Source: an uncultured Bacteroidota bacterium
GTDB taxonomy: Bacteria > Bacteroidota > Bacteroidia > UBA7662
Length of the DNA: 17,119 nucleotides
Direction of reading: 5' to 3'
Assembly: GCA_903856555.1 (NCBI GenBank)
Contig: CAIOCC010000154.1
Span: 1 to 17,119, forward strand
The notes below the pieces were generated by a model. The model was not told the DNA's origin. It searched no databases and saw only the letters and a program-made list of their open reading frames with translations. This document shows, in pieces, positions 7,487 through 14,669 of this stretch (within the stretch, counting starts at the first letter, position 1; each line of letters starts with the position of its first letter). Made by a program: the position numbers and the translations under genes.

Positions 7487-8353
7487 ATGAACCCATCCAC
7501 GCTTCGCCTAACCGTCAAGAATCAAATCCTGAGCCTGGAGCGGCCCTGTATTTTGGGGATCCTCAACCTGACCACGGACTCGTTCTACGCCCCCAGCCGG
7601 GTTGGGTTGAACACCACCGAAACCGTGGACCGGGCCGGCGCGATGCTGAGTGAAGGCGCCGATATCCTGGACCTGGGCGCTTGTTCCACCCGTCCTGGAT
7701 CCACCCAAGTGGACCCTGTGGAGGAGGAAGAGCGCATCCAAGCCGGTCTCGAAGCCGTCCTTGCCGCCTTTCCCGAAGCCTTGATTTCGGTTGATACGTA
7801 CCGAGCCTCGGTGGCCCAAACGGCCATCCGTTGCGGTGCAGGGATGATCAACGACGTGTCCGGAGGTACGCTGGATCCCCAAATGCACCCCCTCATTCTG
7901 CAGCAAAAGGTCCCCTACATCCTGGGCCACCTGCGGGGCAGGCCCGAAAACATGGCTTCTTTGACCAATTACAGCGATGCCCCTACCGAAGTCTTTGATT
8001 TTTTGATTCAAAACGCAGAGGCACTGAAACAGGCAGGAGCACCCGCTCTCCTTTTGGATCCCTGCTTTGGCTTTGCCAAAAACCAAGGGCAGAACTATCA
8101 AATTCTCCAAAGACTTCCCGAATTGGTGGCCCATGGATGGCCGGTGATGGCTGGCCTGTCCCGCAAATCCATGATCTACCGCCCCCTGGGCCTGGACCCC
8201 TCCCGCGCCCTGAATGGAACCACCGCCCTGCATGCCATCGCACTCACCCAAGGCGCACGTCTTTTGAGGGTTCACGATGTAGTCGAAGCTGTTGAATGCG
8301 TCAACCTGTGGTGCCTTTTCCAAAACCGGGAAGACCTGCTCAAAATTTTTTAA
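7487..8353 (+). CDS. folP: Dihydropteroate synthase
   Basis: FolP condenses p-aminobenzoate with 6-hydroxymethyl-7,8-dihydropterin diphosphate to form dihydropteroate in cytosolic folate synthesis, and is the sulfonamide target. The 288 residues show the TIM-barrel motifs in order: GILNLTTDSF (24-33), ILDLGACSTRPGS (60-72), SVDTY (101-105), INDVSGG (121-127), DPCFGFAK (191-198), AGLSRKS (222-228) and RVHDV (261-265). The second loop reads ILGHLRGRPENM where many homologues have MHMQGTPxxM, a variation on the pterin/diphosphate side. ATG at 7487 gives a normal N-terminus. It is followed after 26 bases by cdaA, and the pair is probably one transcription unit; the same neighbourhood is known from other Bacteroidota. 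The upstream neighbour diverges. Confidence 0.96.
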   Translation: MNPSTLRLTVKNQILSLERPCILGILNLTTDSFYAPSRVGLNTTETVDRAGAMLSEGADILDLGACSTRPGSTQVDPVEEEERIQAGLEAVLAAFPEALISVDTYRASVAQTAIRCGAGMINDVSGGTLDPQMHPLILQQKVPYILGHLRGRPENMASLTNYSDAPTEVFDFLIQNAEALKQAGAPALLLDPCFGFAKNQGQNYQILQRLPELVAHGWPVMAGLSRKSMIYRPLGLDPSRALNGTTALHAIALTQGARLLRVHDVVEAVECVNLWCLFQNREDLLKIF

Positions 8354-8379
8354 TCCACGAAGCGTTCTTAGACGACACC

Positions 8380-9159
8380 ATGGACACCTCGATTGGACTC
8401 AACTGGCATAACCTTTTGGATTGGAGCCTTGTAGCCCTTCTCCTGGTATTGGCCTGGCGATTGGTCCGCGGAAGTTTGGTTGTTTATCTGTTGTTGGGAG
8501 TTTTGGCATTTAACCTCCTTTTTCGCCTGGGGGTTTGGCTGGAATTGCCCCTTTTTACGGCCCTCTTGGAACAATTTGTTGGCCTGGGGGTTCTCGCTTT
8601 GCTGGTGGTTTTTCAACCCGAGATTCGGAATTTTCTTCTGCTGATTGGGCGCAAAGCTGAATCGGCCCGTATCAGCCAGGTTCGGCGTTGGCTGGATCAC
8701 GAAAATCACGACAGCGCCCAGGATCACGGTTGGGTTCGGTCGGTAGCCGAGGCCTGTGCACGCTTGGCCGAAACCCGGACCGGGGCCCTTTTGGTTATTG
8801 AGCGTTTGGCTGATTTACAACCGATTGCGGCCACTGGCACCGCCCTCGATGCACTGCCTAACACCGAATTATTGCAGGCTCTCTTTGCGAAGGAATCCCC
8901 CCTGCACGATGGTGCGGTCTTGTTGTCCGGTGGCCGCGTGATTGCAGCGTCCTGTATGCTACCGCTGAGCGATCAATCAAGTCCGCAGAGTGCGGGCTAT
9001 GGGATGCGTCACCGGGCCGCCTTGGGACTCAGCGAACAAAGCGATGCCTTGGTCGTTTTGGTTTCCGAAGAAACCGGGCATATCGTCGTGGCCGACCGAG
9101 GCGTCTTTAGCGAACCGCTCAGCCCCAATGCCCTGATGCACCGGCTGCAGGATCGCTAA
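8380..9159 (+). CDS. cdaA: Diadenylate cyclase, CdaA/DacA type
   Basis: This membrane enzyme joins two ATP into cyclic di-AMP, a second messenger for potassium and osmotic balance and cell-wall homeostasis. The 259 residues begin with three hydrophobic segments (about 14-32, 34-52, 58-78), followed by the cytosolic DAC domain. Both catalytic motifs are intact: HDGAVLL with DGA at 177-179 and RHRAALG with RHR at 210-212, as is SDALVVLVSEETG (221-233). The reading frame is open back to 8296, inside folP, but the ATG at 8380 gives the normal CdaA N-terminus directly before the first helix and avoids a 58-base overlap, so it was chosen. Firmicutes encode cdaA with the regulator cdaR and glmM; neither is present here and the partner is folP instead. 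No c-di-AMP phosphodiesterase or receptor is visible in the window. Confidence 0.94.
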   Translation: MDTSIGLNWHNLLDWSLVALLLVLAWRLVRGSLVVYLLLGVLAFNLLFRLGVWLELPLFTALLEQFVGLGVLALLVVFQPEIRNFLLLIGRKAESARISQVRRWLDHENHDSAQDHGWVRSVAEACARLAETRTGALLVIERLADLQPIAATGTALDALPNTELLQALFAKESPLHDGAVLLSGGRVIAASCMLPLSDQSSPQSAGYGMRHRAALGLSEQSDALVVLVSEETGHIVVADRGVFSEPLSPNALMHRLQDR

Positions 9160-9171
9160 GAAAACAGCTGC

Positions 9172-9771
9172 TTAGTTTTGGTTTTTTAGACGCTTGTTCC
9201 AGTCTTCCTGTTTCATTCCCAGGGTCTGACGGTACAAGGCCGCATCTTGCGCAAGGCTATCCCCGGGGTATTCCTCGCTCAGCCGGTCCAAATAAAAGGC
9301 GGCTGCTTCTTGGACCCCACCGTCCTCGTTGAGGACAACGGCGTTGAAATACAAAGCGATCGGGGCCAAAGGATGGGCCGGGTAAGCATCCACCAAGGCT
9401 TTCCCACATTGGACCGCTCCCTCAACATCCCCCAGGCTACGCAAAACCTGCGCTGCTTTCCAGAGCGCAACCGGCGCATAGGGGTCCCGTGGAAAGACCG
9501 ATGCGAAACGCAGACAGGTGGCCGCCAAACTATCCAAGGGGGCCGTTTGCGGAGAAATTCCCAAGGAATCGGCGGACAGGACTTTTTCGAGGGAATCTAT
9601 GCCGGAACGCAAGAGCGAGCGCAGAGCGAGCGAATCATTACGGGTTGATTCGGCCGAATCGTTGGGCCCCTTCGGCTGGCAAGCCCCCAGGCCCAAAACC
9701 AGGCAGGCCAGGCCCATCCAGGCCAGGGTTGAGAACGTGAAAGCAAGACGGGGGTTCAAAGACTTCATCAT
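9172..9771 (-). CDS. Tetratricopeptide-repeat lipoprotein
   Basis: This protein of about 199 residues has a lipoprotein signal peptide: basic start MMKSLNPR, hydrophobic stretch, and lipobox LGAC with Cys31 as the lipidated residue. The mature part contains Ser/Asp/Leu-rich sequence and then TPR-like helices (YAPVALWKAAQVLRSLGDVE, HPLAPIALYFNAVVLNEDGG, EYPGDSLAQDAALYRQ), resembling the TPR regions of BamD and YbgF-type periplasmic proteins. The residues after Cys31 (QPKGPND) do not match the known surface-export signal, so a periplasm-facing location is more likely. The frame is open to 9819, but that would remove the signal peptide from the N-terminus and overlap recF; ATG ATG at 9771/9768 is therefore preferred, 13 bases after the recF stop. 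It is convergent with cdaA, 12 bases apart. The role is not known; scaffolding is an inference from TPRs. Confidence 0.85.
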   Translation of the reverse strand: MMKSLNPRLAFTFSTLAWMGLACLVLGLGACQPKGPNDSAESTRNDSLALRSLLRSGIDSLEKVLSADSLGISPQTAPLDSLAATCLRFASVFPRDPYAPVALWKAAQVLRSLGDVEGAVQCGKALVDAYPAHPLAPIALYFNAVVLNEDGGVQEAAAFYLDRLSEEYPGDSLAQDAALYRQTLGMKQEDWNKRLKNQN

Positions 9772-9784
9772 CGATCGGGCGTTG

Positions 9785-10924
9785 TTAGGGAGTTGAATTC
9801 GGTAGGGGGGTATCCACAAAGAGGCAGGGTTGTTGACATTGTTCCATCAAATAACGCACCCTTTCTTTGCCTGTATCGCTCAAAAATACCTGAACACCTC
9901 GCTTGGACAATTCTTGGATCGCCTGAACCAAACCCTGCAAACGCGCGGCATCCAGTTTTTCAAAAAAATCATCCAGCAAAAGGGTGGCGTGGGATTTGCC
10001 TTCGTCCAAGAAATAGGCGCATTGGGCTAGCTTGAGCGCCAGCAAAAACGATTTGCGTTGACCTTGCGATGCATACCTACGCACCGACTTTCGACCCAAT
10101 TCAAATTCCAAATCATCCCGCTGGGTACCCCAAAGCGTGTGACCGGCCTCAATTTCGCGTTGCAGGCTTGGCTTTTGAAAGGTGTCCGCATAGGATGGCT
10201 GATCGGGCTGGTAGGTCATCGTGGCCTGTTCGGCATCGCCTGCAATATGTCGGTACAGGCCCTGCATCAACGGCCCAAACCCCTGGACCCAGGAGGCCCG
10301 AACCTCGGCGATGGTTTGATGACATTGAGTCAATTCCTCATCGTAACATTCCATCAGGGCAGCATCCGGGGCAGGCCCATGCCGGGCGGCTTTGAGCAAA
10401 GCGTTGCGTTGACCCAACAGATGATCCCTTTTGAGCAAAGCCTGCACATAGTCGGGCTTGGTCTGGGCCAACAACATATCGGTAAACCGCCTACGTTCGG
10501 CACCGGTTCCTTCCAACAAAATCGTATCACCGGGCGCAATCATCACAACGGGCATGCGACCCAGGTGCTCGCTCAGCCGGGGATACACCACCTGGTTCAC
10601 GGCCATTTCCTTGCCAACCCCTGTTCTGTAAACCACCGTTACCTGGGTTTCATCGCGGCCATTCACCGAGGGATTGGGTAAATCCGGGGACGGCAGCGGG
10701 CCAAAGCGACCTTCCAGCCGAAAACCACGGCTACCAAAGCGCACCAGCTGGCTATCCTGACGGGTAAAATAGCTTCGACCCAGGCACAGGAAATGAACGG
10801 CATCCAACAAATTGGTTTTGCCCGTGCCATTGGGCCCGGTGAATGCCACCCACGATGCCCCCAAATCCAGGCTGCAGGCTGATTCAAGGCGGTAATCCAC
10901 CAATTGCAAGCGGTTCAAAAACAT
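9785..10924 (-). CDS. recF: DNA replication and repair protein RecF
   Basis: RecF is an SMC/ABC-like ATPase that recognises gapped DNA and, with RecO and RecR, helps load RecA for gap repair and replication restart. The 379 residues are of normal length for the family. Visible motifs are Walker A GPNGTGKT (30-37), the following LLDAVHFLCLGRSY, the signature SQGQRKS (286-292) and Walker B LLLDDFFEKLD (315-325). The middle segment RRRFTDMLLAQTKPDYVQAL (144-163) is also characteristic. ATG at 10924 gives the expected start just before the first strand. The divergent pdhA gene starts 58 bases away. The following TPR lipoprotein gene starts 13 bases after the recF stop, so the two are probably co-transcribed. 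dnaA, dnaN and gyrB, the classical recF neighbours, are not in the window. Confidence 0.96.
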   Translation of the reverse strand: MFLNRLQLVDYRLESACSLDLGASWVAFTGPNGTGKTNLLDAVHFLCLGRSYFTRQDSQLVRFGSRGFRLEGRFGPLPSPDLPNPSVNGRDETQVTVVYRTGVGKEMAVNQVVYPRLSEHLGRMPVVMIAPGDTILLEGTGAERRRFTDMLLAQTKPDYVQALLKRDHLLGQRNALLKAARHGPAPDAALMECYDEELTQCHQTIAEVRASWVQGFGPLMQGLYRHIAGDAEQATMTYQPDQPSYADTFQKPSLQREIEAGHTLWGTQRDDLEFELGRKSVRRYASQGQRKSFLLALKLAQCAYFLDEGKSHATLLLDDFFEKLDAARLQGLVQAIQELSKRGVQVFLSDTGKERVRYLMEQCQQPCLFVDTPLPNSTP

Positions 10925-10948
10925 GGTAGAGACTTAAGGCGGGGTCGT

Positions 10949-10968
10949 GAGGCGTATATTAGCGCCTC
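10949..10968. promoter_or_regulatory. Perfect inverted repeat around a candidate -7 box upstream of pdhA
   Basis: GAGGCG (10949-10954) and CGCCTC (10963-10968) form a perfect 6-bp inverted repeat. The eight bases between them, TATATTAG, fit TAnnTTTG at seven of eight positions on the plus strand. A symmetric site enclosing a promoter element is the usual look of an operator, but it could equally form a small hairpin. It lies between recF (minus) and pdhA (plus), 14 bases before the pdhA ATG. No clear -33 TTG was found (TTA at 10934-10936). Confidence 0.4.
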
Positions 10969-10982
10969 TTTTGGAAAATTCG

Positions 10983-11978
10983 ATGGCAGACCCAAAATTA
11001 TCCCCGGCACAGGCCCAAAAATGGCTTCACGACATGCTTTTGATGAGGCGTTTCGAAGAAAAATGTGCTCAGCTCTATGGCCAGCAAAAAATCAAAGGTT
11101 TTTGCCACCTCTACATCGGCCAGGAAGCCGTCGTGGCCGGTACCTACTCGGCCATTACACCCCAGGATTCGGTGATCACCGCGTACAGGGACCACGGTCA
11201 TGCCCTTATCTGCGGATTAAGTCCGGGTTCGGTGATGGCCGAACTGTACGGAAAGGCCACCGGTTGCTCCAAGGGCAAAGGCGGCTCCATGCACCTTTTT
11301 AGCAAGGAGCACCGCTTTTACGGGGGCCACGGCATTGTAGGAGGTCAAATCCCCTTGGGAGCTGGCTTGGCCTTTGCAGACAAATACCTGGGCAATACCA
11401 ATGTCAATGTTTGTTTTATGGGAGACGGGGCCGTCCGACAGGGCGCCTTGCACGAAACCTTTAACATGGCCATGCTTTGGAACCTCCCGGTCATCTTTGT
11501 GATTGAGAATAACGGGTACGCCATGGGCACTTCCGTTCAGCGCACCACCAATGTGATGGAATTGCATGAAATTGGCCTTTCCTACCGAATGCCTTCCGAA
11601 GCCGTGGACGGCATGTGCGTTTGGACCGTCCACGAAGCCATGGAAAGAGCCGTGGCCCGCGCCCGTTCCGGTGATGGACCCACCCTCTTGGAAATCCGCA
11701 CGTATCGCTACCGCGGTCACTCCATGAGCGATCCTGCCAAATACCGGACCAAAGAAGAAGTCGAGGCCTACAGGGAACAAGACCCGATTGAACAGCTCAA
11801 AAACCAAATGATGGCCCAAGGCCTTTTGGACGAAGCAGCTTTTGAACAGCTCGAAGAAAAACTTGAAGTCTTGGTACAGGAGGCGGTCACCTTTGCGGAG
11901 GAATCCCCTTGGCCGGATCTCTCCGAAATGTACAAGGACGTTTACGTCCAAAGCGATTACCCCTACATCACCGATTAA
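10983..11978 (+). CDS. pdhA: Pyruvate dehydrogenase E1 component, alpha subunit
   Basis: E1 alpha, with the beta subunit, uses thiamine diphosphate to decarboxylate pyruvate and pass the acetyl unit to lipoyl-E2 in the cytosolic pyruvate dehydrogenase complex. The 331 residues carry LMRRFEEKC (20-28), GFCHLYIGQEAV (39-50), YRDHGH (68-73), the ThDP fold GDGAVRQGALHETFNMA (147-163) with ENNGYAMGT (175-183), and the conserved loop YRYRGHSMSDPAKYRT (241-256). The match to acetyl-transferring PDH is better than to branched-chain E1. The frame extends upstream to a GTG at 10947, but ATG at 10983 gives the normal N-terminus and leaves room for a promoter. The gene for E1 beta is not adjacent, nor are those for E2 and E3; downstream are a TPR protein and ribH. 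The subunit must find its partners elsewhere in the genome. Confidence 0.95.
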   Translation: MADPKLSPAQAQKWLHDMLLMRRFEEKCAQLYGQQKIKGFCHLYIGQEAVVAGTYSAITPQDSVITAYRDHGHALICGLSPGSVMAELYGKATGCSKGKGGSMHLFSKEHRFYGGHGIVGGQIPLGAGLAFADKYLGNTNVNVCFMGDGAVRQGALHETFNMAMLWNLPVIFVIENNGYAMGTSVQRTTNVMELHEIGLSYRMPSEAVDGMCVWTVHEAMERAVARARSGDGPTLLEIRTYRYRGHSMSDPAKYRTKEEVEAYREQDPIEQLKNQMMAQGLLDEAAFEQLEEKLEVLVQEAVTFAEESPWPDLSEMYKDVYVQSDYPYITD

Positions 11979-12011
11979 CCCCTACTTTTTACAACCAATC
12001 CGTAAGTTCAC

Positions 12012-12713
12012 ATGGCATCCAACCCCAAAACCAACGAACCCCAAGGCCTTGACCCCGTCGAAGCCCTGGATTTGCAACAAGGCCTCGGCAAAGTCGAAGC
12101 CTTTTGGGAGCAGAACAAACAAATCCTAACCTATGCCGGAGGCGGTTTGCTGGCCTTGGTCTTGGGAGCTTATTATATCTGGGGGGTCTATCTCCCAACA
12201 CAACAAAAAGAAGCCGTGAACCTCATGCATGTTGCCGAACGTTATTTCGAAAACGATTCGCTCAACCTCGCGGTCAAAGGAGATGGAAATTTCCCGGGAT
12301 TTGAAGAAATCGCCGAAGATTACCGCTGGACACCTGCCGGAAATTTGGCTCGTTATTACTTGGGCGTCAGCTACTTGCGCTTAGGCCAATCGAAGGAAGC
12401 CCTGGAGGCCCTGGAGTCCTTCAAAACTTCGGACCCTGTTATGGGGAGTATCGCATTGGGTTGCCAAGGCGATGCCCATCTGCAACTCAAAAACGATCGC
12501 GAAGCCCTGGAGTATTACCTCAAGGCTTCCGAATTCAAGGCCAACGAATTCACCACGCCTTTCTATCTGCAACGGGCGGGAGAGATCGCCGAAAAAACCG
12601 GTCAAAAGGAAAAGGCTTTGGAATGTTACGAGCGCATTCAGCGGGAATATCCCCAGAGCACCGAAGGTCAAAATGTCGACCGTTACCTGACCCGGGTGCG
12701 TTTGAAATCCTAG
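12012..12713 (+). CDS. Membrane-anchored tetratricopeptide-repeat protein (YfgM-like layout)
   Basis: The 233-residue product has a polar N-terminus of about 38 residues, one membrane helix at about 39-60 (TYAGGGLLALVLGAYYIWGV), and a C-terminal part made of TPR-like helix pairs, for example ARYYLGVSYLRLGQSKEALE, GDAHLQLKNDREALEYYLKA and AGEIAEKTGQKEKALECYERI. The single anchor followed by TPRs matches YfgM-like proteins, where the repeats face the periplasm and assist protein export or folding; that function is inference here. The first helix pair contains GDGNFPGFEEIAEDY, a pattern common in Bacteroidota versions. It starts 33 bases after pdhA and ends 22 bases before the preferred ribH start, so it is probably co-transcribed with both. 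In other Bacteroidota this gene is commonly near ribH and recF, which fits the present setting. Confidence 0.85.
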   Translation: MASNPKTNEPQGLDPVEALDLQQGLGKVEAFWEQNKQILTYAGGGLLALVLGAYYIWGVYLPTQQKEAVNLMHVAERYFENDSLNLAVKGDGNFPGFEEIAEDYRWTPAGNLARYYLGVSYLRLGQSKEALEALESFKTSDPVMGSIALGCQGDAHLQLKNDREALEYYLKASEFKANEFTTPFYLQRAGEIAEKTGQKEKALECYERIQREYPQSTEGQNVDRYLTRVRLKS

Positions 12714-12735
12714 ATCAACCTTGCCTTCAACGGTC

Positions 12736-13251
12736 ATGATTCCAGACGGTTCTTGGACCAAGACGGGCTTTCATCATTCTCCGAGTCCTAGCGTCCAAGT
12801 GCTGGACCGGTGGCGTATTGGCATCGTGGTAGCGCTTTGGAATCGGGAAATCACCGAGGAATTGGAACGAGGGTGCCGCGCCGTTCTTCTAGAAAGAGGT
12901 CTTCGTGAGGACCAGATCGAGACCTACCAGGTACCCGGTTGCTTTGAAATCCCCGTGGCATCTTCATGGTTCTGTTCTTTGAAATCCCCGGTGGATGCCG
13001 TCATTGCTTTGGGCTGCCTCATCAAGGGCGAAACCCCGCATTTTGATCTCATTGCCGAAGCGGTGAACCGAGGGCTCATGGATTTGAGCCTGCGAGAAGG
13101 ACGACCCATGGTGAACGGGGTTCTAACCGTGCTCGATACCGAACAGGCCAACCAAAGACTGGGGGGCGCACATGGTCACAAAGGTCAGGAAGCGGCCTAT
13201 ACCGCCCTCCAAATGCTGGAACTGCGGTCGCAAACCCTTCAGGCAACTTGA
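12736..13251 (+). CDS. ribH: 6,7-dimethyl-8-ribityllumazine synthase
   Basis: Lumazine synthase condenses 5-amino-6-ribitylaminouracil with 3,4-dihydroxy-2-butanone 4-phosphate, the penultimate step of riboflavin synthesis, and normally forms pentamers or 60-mers in the cytosol. The 171 residues show RIGIVVALWN (27-36) with the substrate-binding aromatic, VPGCFEIPVAS (66-76), ALGCLIKGETPHFD (91-104) with catalytic His102, and GVLTVLDTEQANQRLGG (128-144) followed by HKGQEAA. A TTG at 12721 would add five residues; the ATG at 12736 is preferred. Even so, about 25 residues precede the first strand, longer than is usual. The N-terminal part (MIPDGSWTKTGFHHSPSPS) is polar and probably flexible. 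The 3' end overlaps the convergent regulator gene by 13 bases. riboflavin synthase and other rib genes are not present. Confidence 0.94.
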   Translation: MIPDGSWTKTGFHHSPSPSVQVLDRWRIGIVVALWNREITEELERGCRAVLLERGLREDQIETYQVPGCFEIPVASSWFCSLKSPVDAVIALGCLIKGETPHFDLIAEAVNRGLMDLSLREGRPMVNGVLTVLDTEQANQRLGGAHGHKGQEAAYTALQMLELRSQTLQAT

Positions 13252-14480
13252 CCCATACCCCGCGGCAAGAGCACTTGCTCAATGGAGTCCCGGGTTGATA
13301 ATCCCAATCGCTTTCGGAGCCGATACCTGGACTGGGACACCCCGTAGACGCCGATGTTTTGAGCCCTGGCAATTTCCCTGCTAGTCAAACCCAAACGAAT
13401 CATGCAGGCGGTACGAAGTTCCCCCTGCGTCATCCCGGGACCTATGCTCAAGACCCAAGAGATATACCCGGGGCAATTCTGTTCAAACTCGATTTTGTAG
13501 CTTTCCCAGTCCTCGGTCGTAAATACATTCATGGCACGAAGTCTGGATAATTCTTCCGGAGAAGGTGTCGAGAAATCCCAAACATGGCTACTCCGTGCAT
13601 CTTGGTCATCCCTCGCATAGAATGGTCGTGAGGCATTTCCACGACCCGTTCGATACCATGCACCGGCCAAAAAGAGAACCAATAGCCACAACCCCAACCG
13701 GTAATCCCAAAAGGGGGATTCATTGCCCCGCTGAGCCTCAACGGGGCTCTTACTCTCTGAGAGCCGATCCGCAATCATGGTGCTGTGAAAATGCTGGGCT
13801 TCACGGTAATAGGCCATGGCATCGGTCGGTCGACCCTCCAACATCGACCAATGGTAACGCTCATAGGCCAACGTGAGATCCCAAGCCATGTGGCCTTGGA
13901 ATCCAGCGTTTGTTGCTGAACGAGCCCTCAATCGGGCCAAAAAGCCCCGGTCTTCCAATCTTCGACCCTCCGTGGAGCGGAGGCTTTGAAGTCGGGCCCC
14001 TTCGTACCGAAGCGCCAACCATTCCAAAACAGGGGCCTGATTCTCCAAGGCCGTGGGCCAAGGCTGACCGTTGTTGGCCAAAAAATCCAAGCATCGACCG
14101 ACCACCCCCCATTGCTCGTGAACGGAGGCAACCGAGGCCGAAATCAAGACCCCTGCCAAAACCTTCGGATGACGGGCCTCCTTGACTGAAGACTGAAGCC
14201 ATTGCTCCAATTTTTGGAGGTGTTGGCTGTCCAAGGATGGAGTCTGCGTGGGACGGGCCACCCGAATAGGAACCAATCCGTTATGGTGTTCTTGGCAAGT
14301 CCAATTCCAACCCCACTGGGTAGCCACCGGTGCAGGACCCGGAAAAAACATAGGAGCTAAACCGCAGGGATCCGAGGAATCCGAACGAAAAGGTGACGTA
14401 CCGGCTGGAACAGCACCGTCCGTCTGAAACAAAACCAGCAAACAACTTAGCAGGGTTATTTTAATGGTAAACAGCAGCAT
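13239..14480 (-). CDS. Transmembrane regulator with C-terminal LuxR-like helix-turn-helix
   Basis: This 413-residue protein looks like a membrane-spanning one-component regulator. Residues 1-20 form a signal peptide or anchor (MLLFTIKITLLSCLLVLFQT). Residues 21-260 would be periplasmic; the helical parts at about 84-235 may be worn TPR-like repeats, but no clear repeat was proven. A membrane helix lies at about 261-277 (RLGLWLLVLFLAGAWY). The cytoplasmic end has TTEDWESYKIEFEQNCPGY (321-339) and then the DNA-binding unit LTSREIARAQNIGVYGVSQS followed by RYRLRKRLGL (365-394), the pattern of the TPR plus LuxR-like HTH proteins common in Bacteroidota. There is no kinase or receiver domain. It is divergent from a lipoprotein gene across a 189-base AT-rich region and overlaps ribH at its 3' end. 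The signal sensed and targets are unknown; control of the divergent gene is a reasonable guess. Confidence 0.85.
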   Translation of the reverse strand: MLLFTIKITLLSCLLVLFQTDGAVPAGTSPFRSDSSDPCGLAPMFFPGPAPVATQWGWNWTCQEHHNGLVPIRVARPTQTPSLDSQHLQKLEQWLQSSVKEARHPKVLAGVLISASVASVHEQWGVVGRCLDFLANNGQPWPTALENQAPVLEWLALRYEGARLQSLRSTEGRRLEDRGFLARLRARSATNAGFQGHMAWDLTLAYERYHWSMLEGRPTDAMAYYREAQHFHSTMIADRLSESKSPVEAQRGNESPFWDYRLGLWLLVLFLAGAWYRTGRGNASRPFYARDDQDARSSHVWDFSTPSPEELSRLRAMNVFTTEDWESYKIEFEQNCPGYISWVLSIGPGMTQGELRTACMIRLGLTSREIARAQNIGVYGVSQSRYRLRKRLGLSTRDSIEQVLLPRGMGQVA

Positions 14481-14517
14481 AACAAATGGAGATCGGGTTC
14501 TGTCGCTTAATTTTTAT

Positions 14518-14525
14518 CAAATTTA
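14518..14525 (-). promoter_or_regulatory. Candidate -7 box for the transmembrane regulator gene
   Basis: Read on the minus strand, 14525-14518 is TAAATTTG, an exact match to the Bacteroidota -7 consensus TAnnTTTG. It ends 37 bases before the regulator ATG, leaving a leader of about 30 bases. No TTG is found 19-21 bases upstream, so the promoter may be weak or need an activator. The surrounding bases are strongly AT-rich. Confidence 0.45.
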
Positions 14526-14572
14526 GGGCTATTAAAATCTAAATTGTGTTTGCTCAAAAAAAAGGCGAATCA

Positions 14573-14589
14573 TTGACAATATTTGACAA
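14573..14589 (+). repeat. TTGACAA direct repeat, 10-bp spacing
   Basis: TTGACAA occurs at 14573-14579 and again at 14583-14589, exactly 10 bases apart, so the two copies face the same side of the helix. They lie about midway between the two divergent candidate promoters, some 40 bases upstream of the -33 element of the lipoprotein promoter. This fits an activator site, but two 7-mers in AT-rich DNA can also arise by chance. Confidence 0.35.
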
Positions 14590-14626
14590 AATCGTCCGTC
14601 GTTCCCTTTGAACCGCAACCATTGCA

Positions 14627-14657
14627 TTTGATTTAAGACACCAAAACCTTAAATTTG
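14627..14657 (+). promoter_or_regulatory. Bacteroidota-type promoter for the lipoprotein gene
   Basis: TTTG (14627-14630), a 19-base spacer and TAAATTTG (14650-14657) match the Bacteroidota primary sigma factor consensus exactly in sequence and spacing. The expected start of transcription is near 14662-14664, leaving a very short leader before the ATG at 14670. The alternative TTG start at 14655 lies inside this -7 box and can therefore be dismissed. Confidence 0.62.
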
Positions 14658-14669
14658 AAAAAAAATGCC

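Noticed and set aside
7508..8323. 271-codon minus-strand frame opposite folP
   Set aside because: Long only because the GC-rich folP codons lack antisense stops; FolP motifs prove the other strand.
8296..8379. Upstream extension of cdaA into folP
   Set aside because: It would overlap folP by 58 bases and add a Pro-rich sequence before the usual CdaA N-terminus; ATG at 8380 fits better.
9156..9175. Possible hairpin CTAAG/CTTAG followed by T-rich sequence between cdaA and the TPR lipoprotein gene
   Set aside because: Only five mostly A-T pairs with a 10-base loop; too weak to call a terminator.
11217..11951. 244-codon minus-strand frame opposite pdhA
   Set aside because: Antisense shadow of a complete PdhA.
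13239..14480. Classical LuxR response regulator
   Set aside because: There is no receiver domain; the N-terminus has a signal segment and a second membrane helix lies before the HTH.
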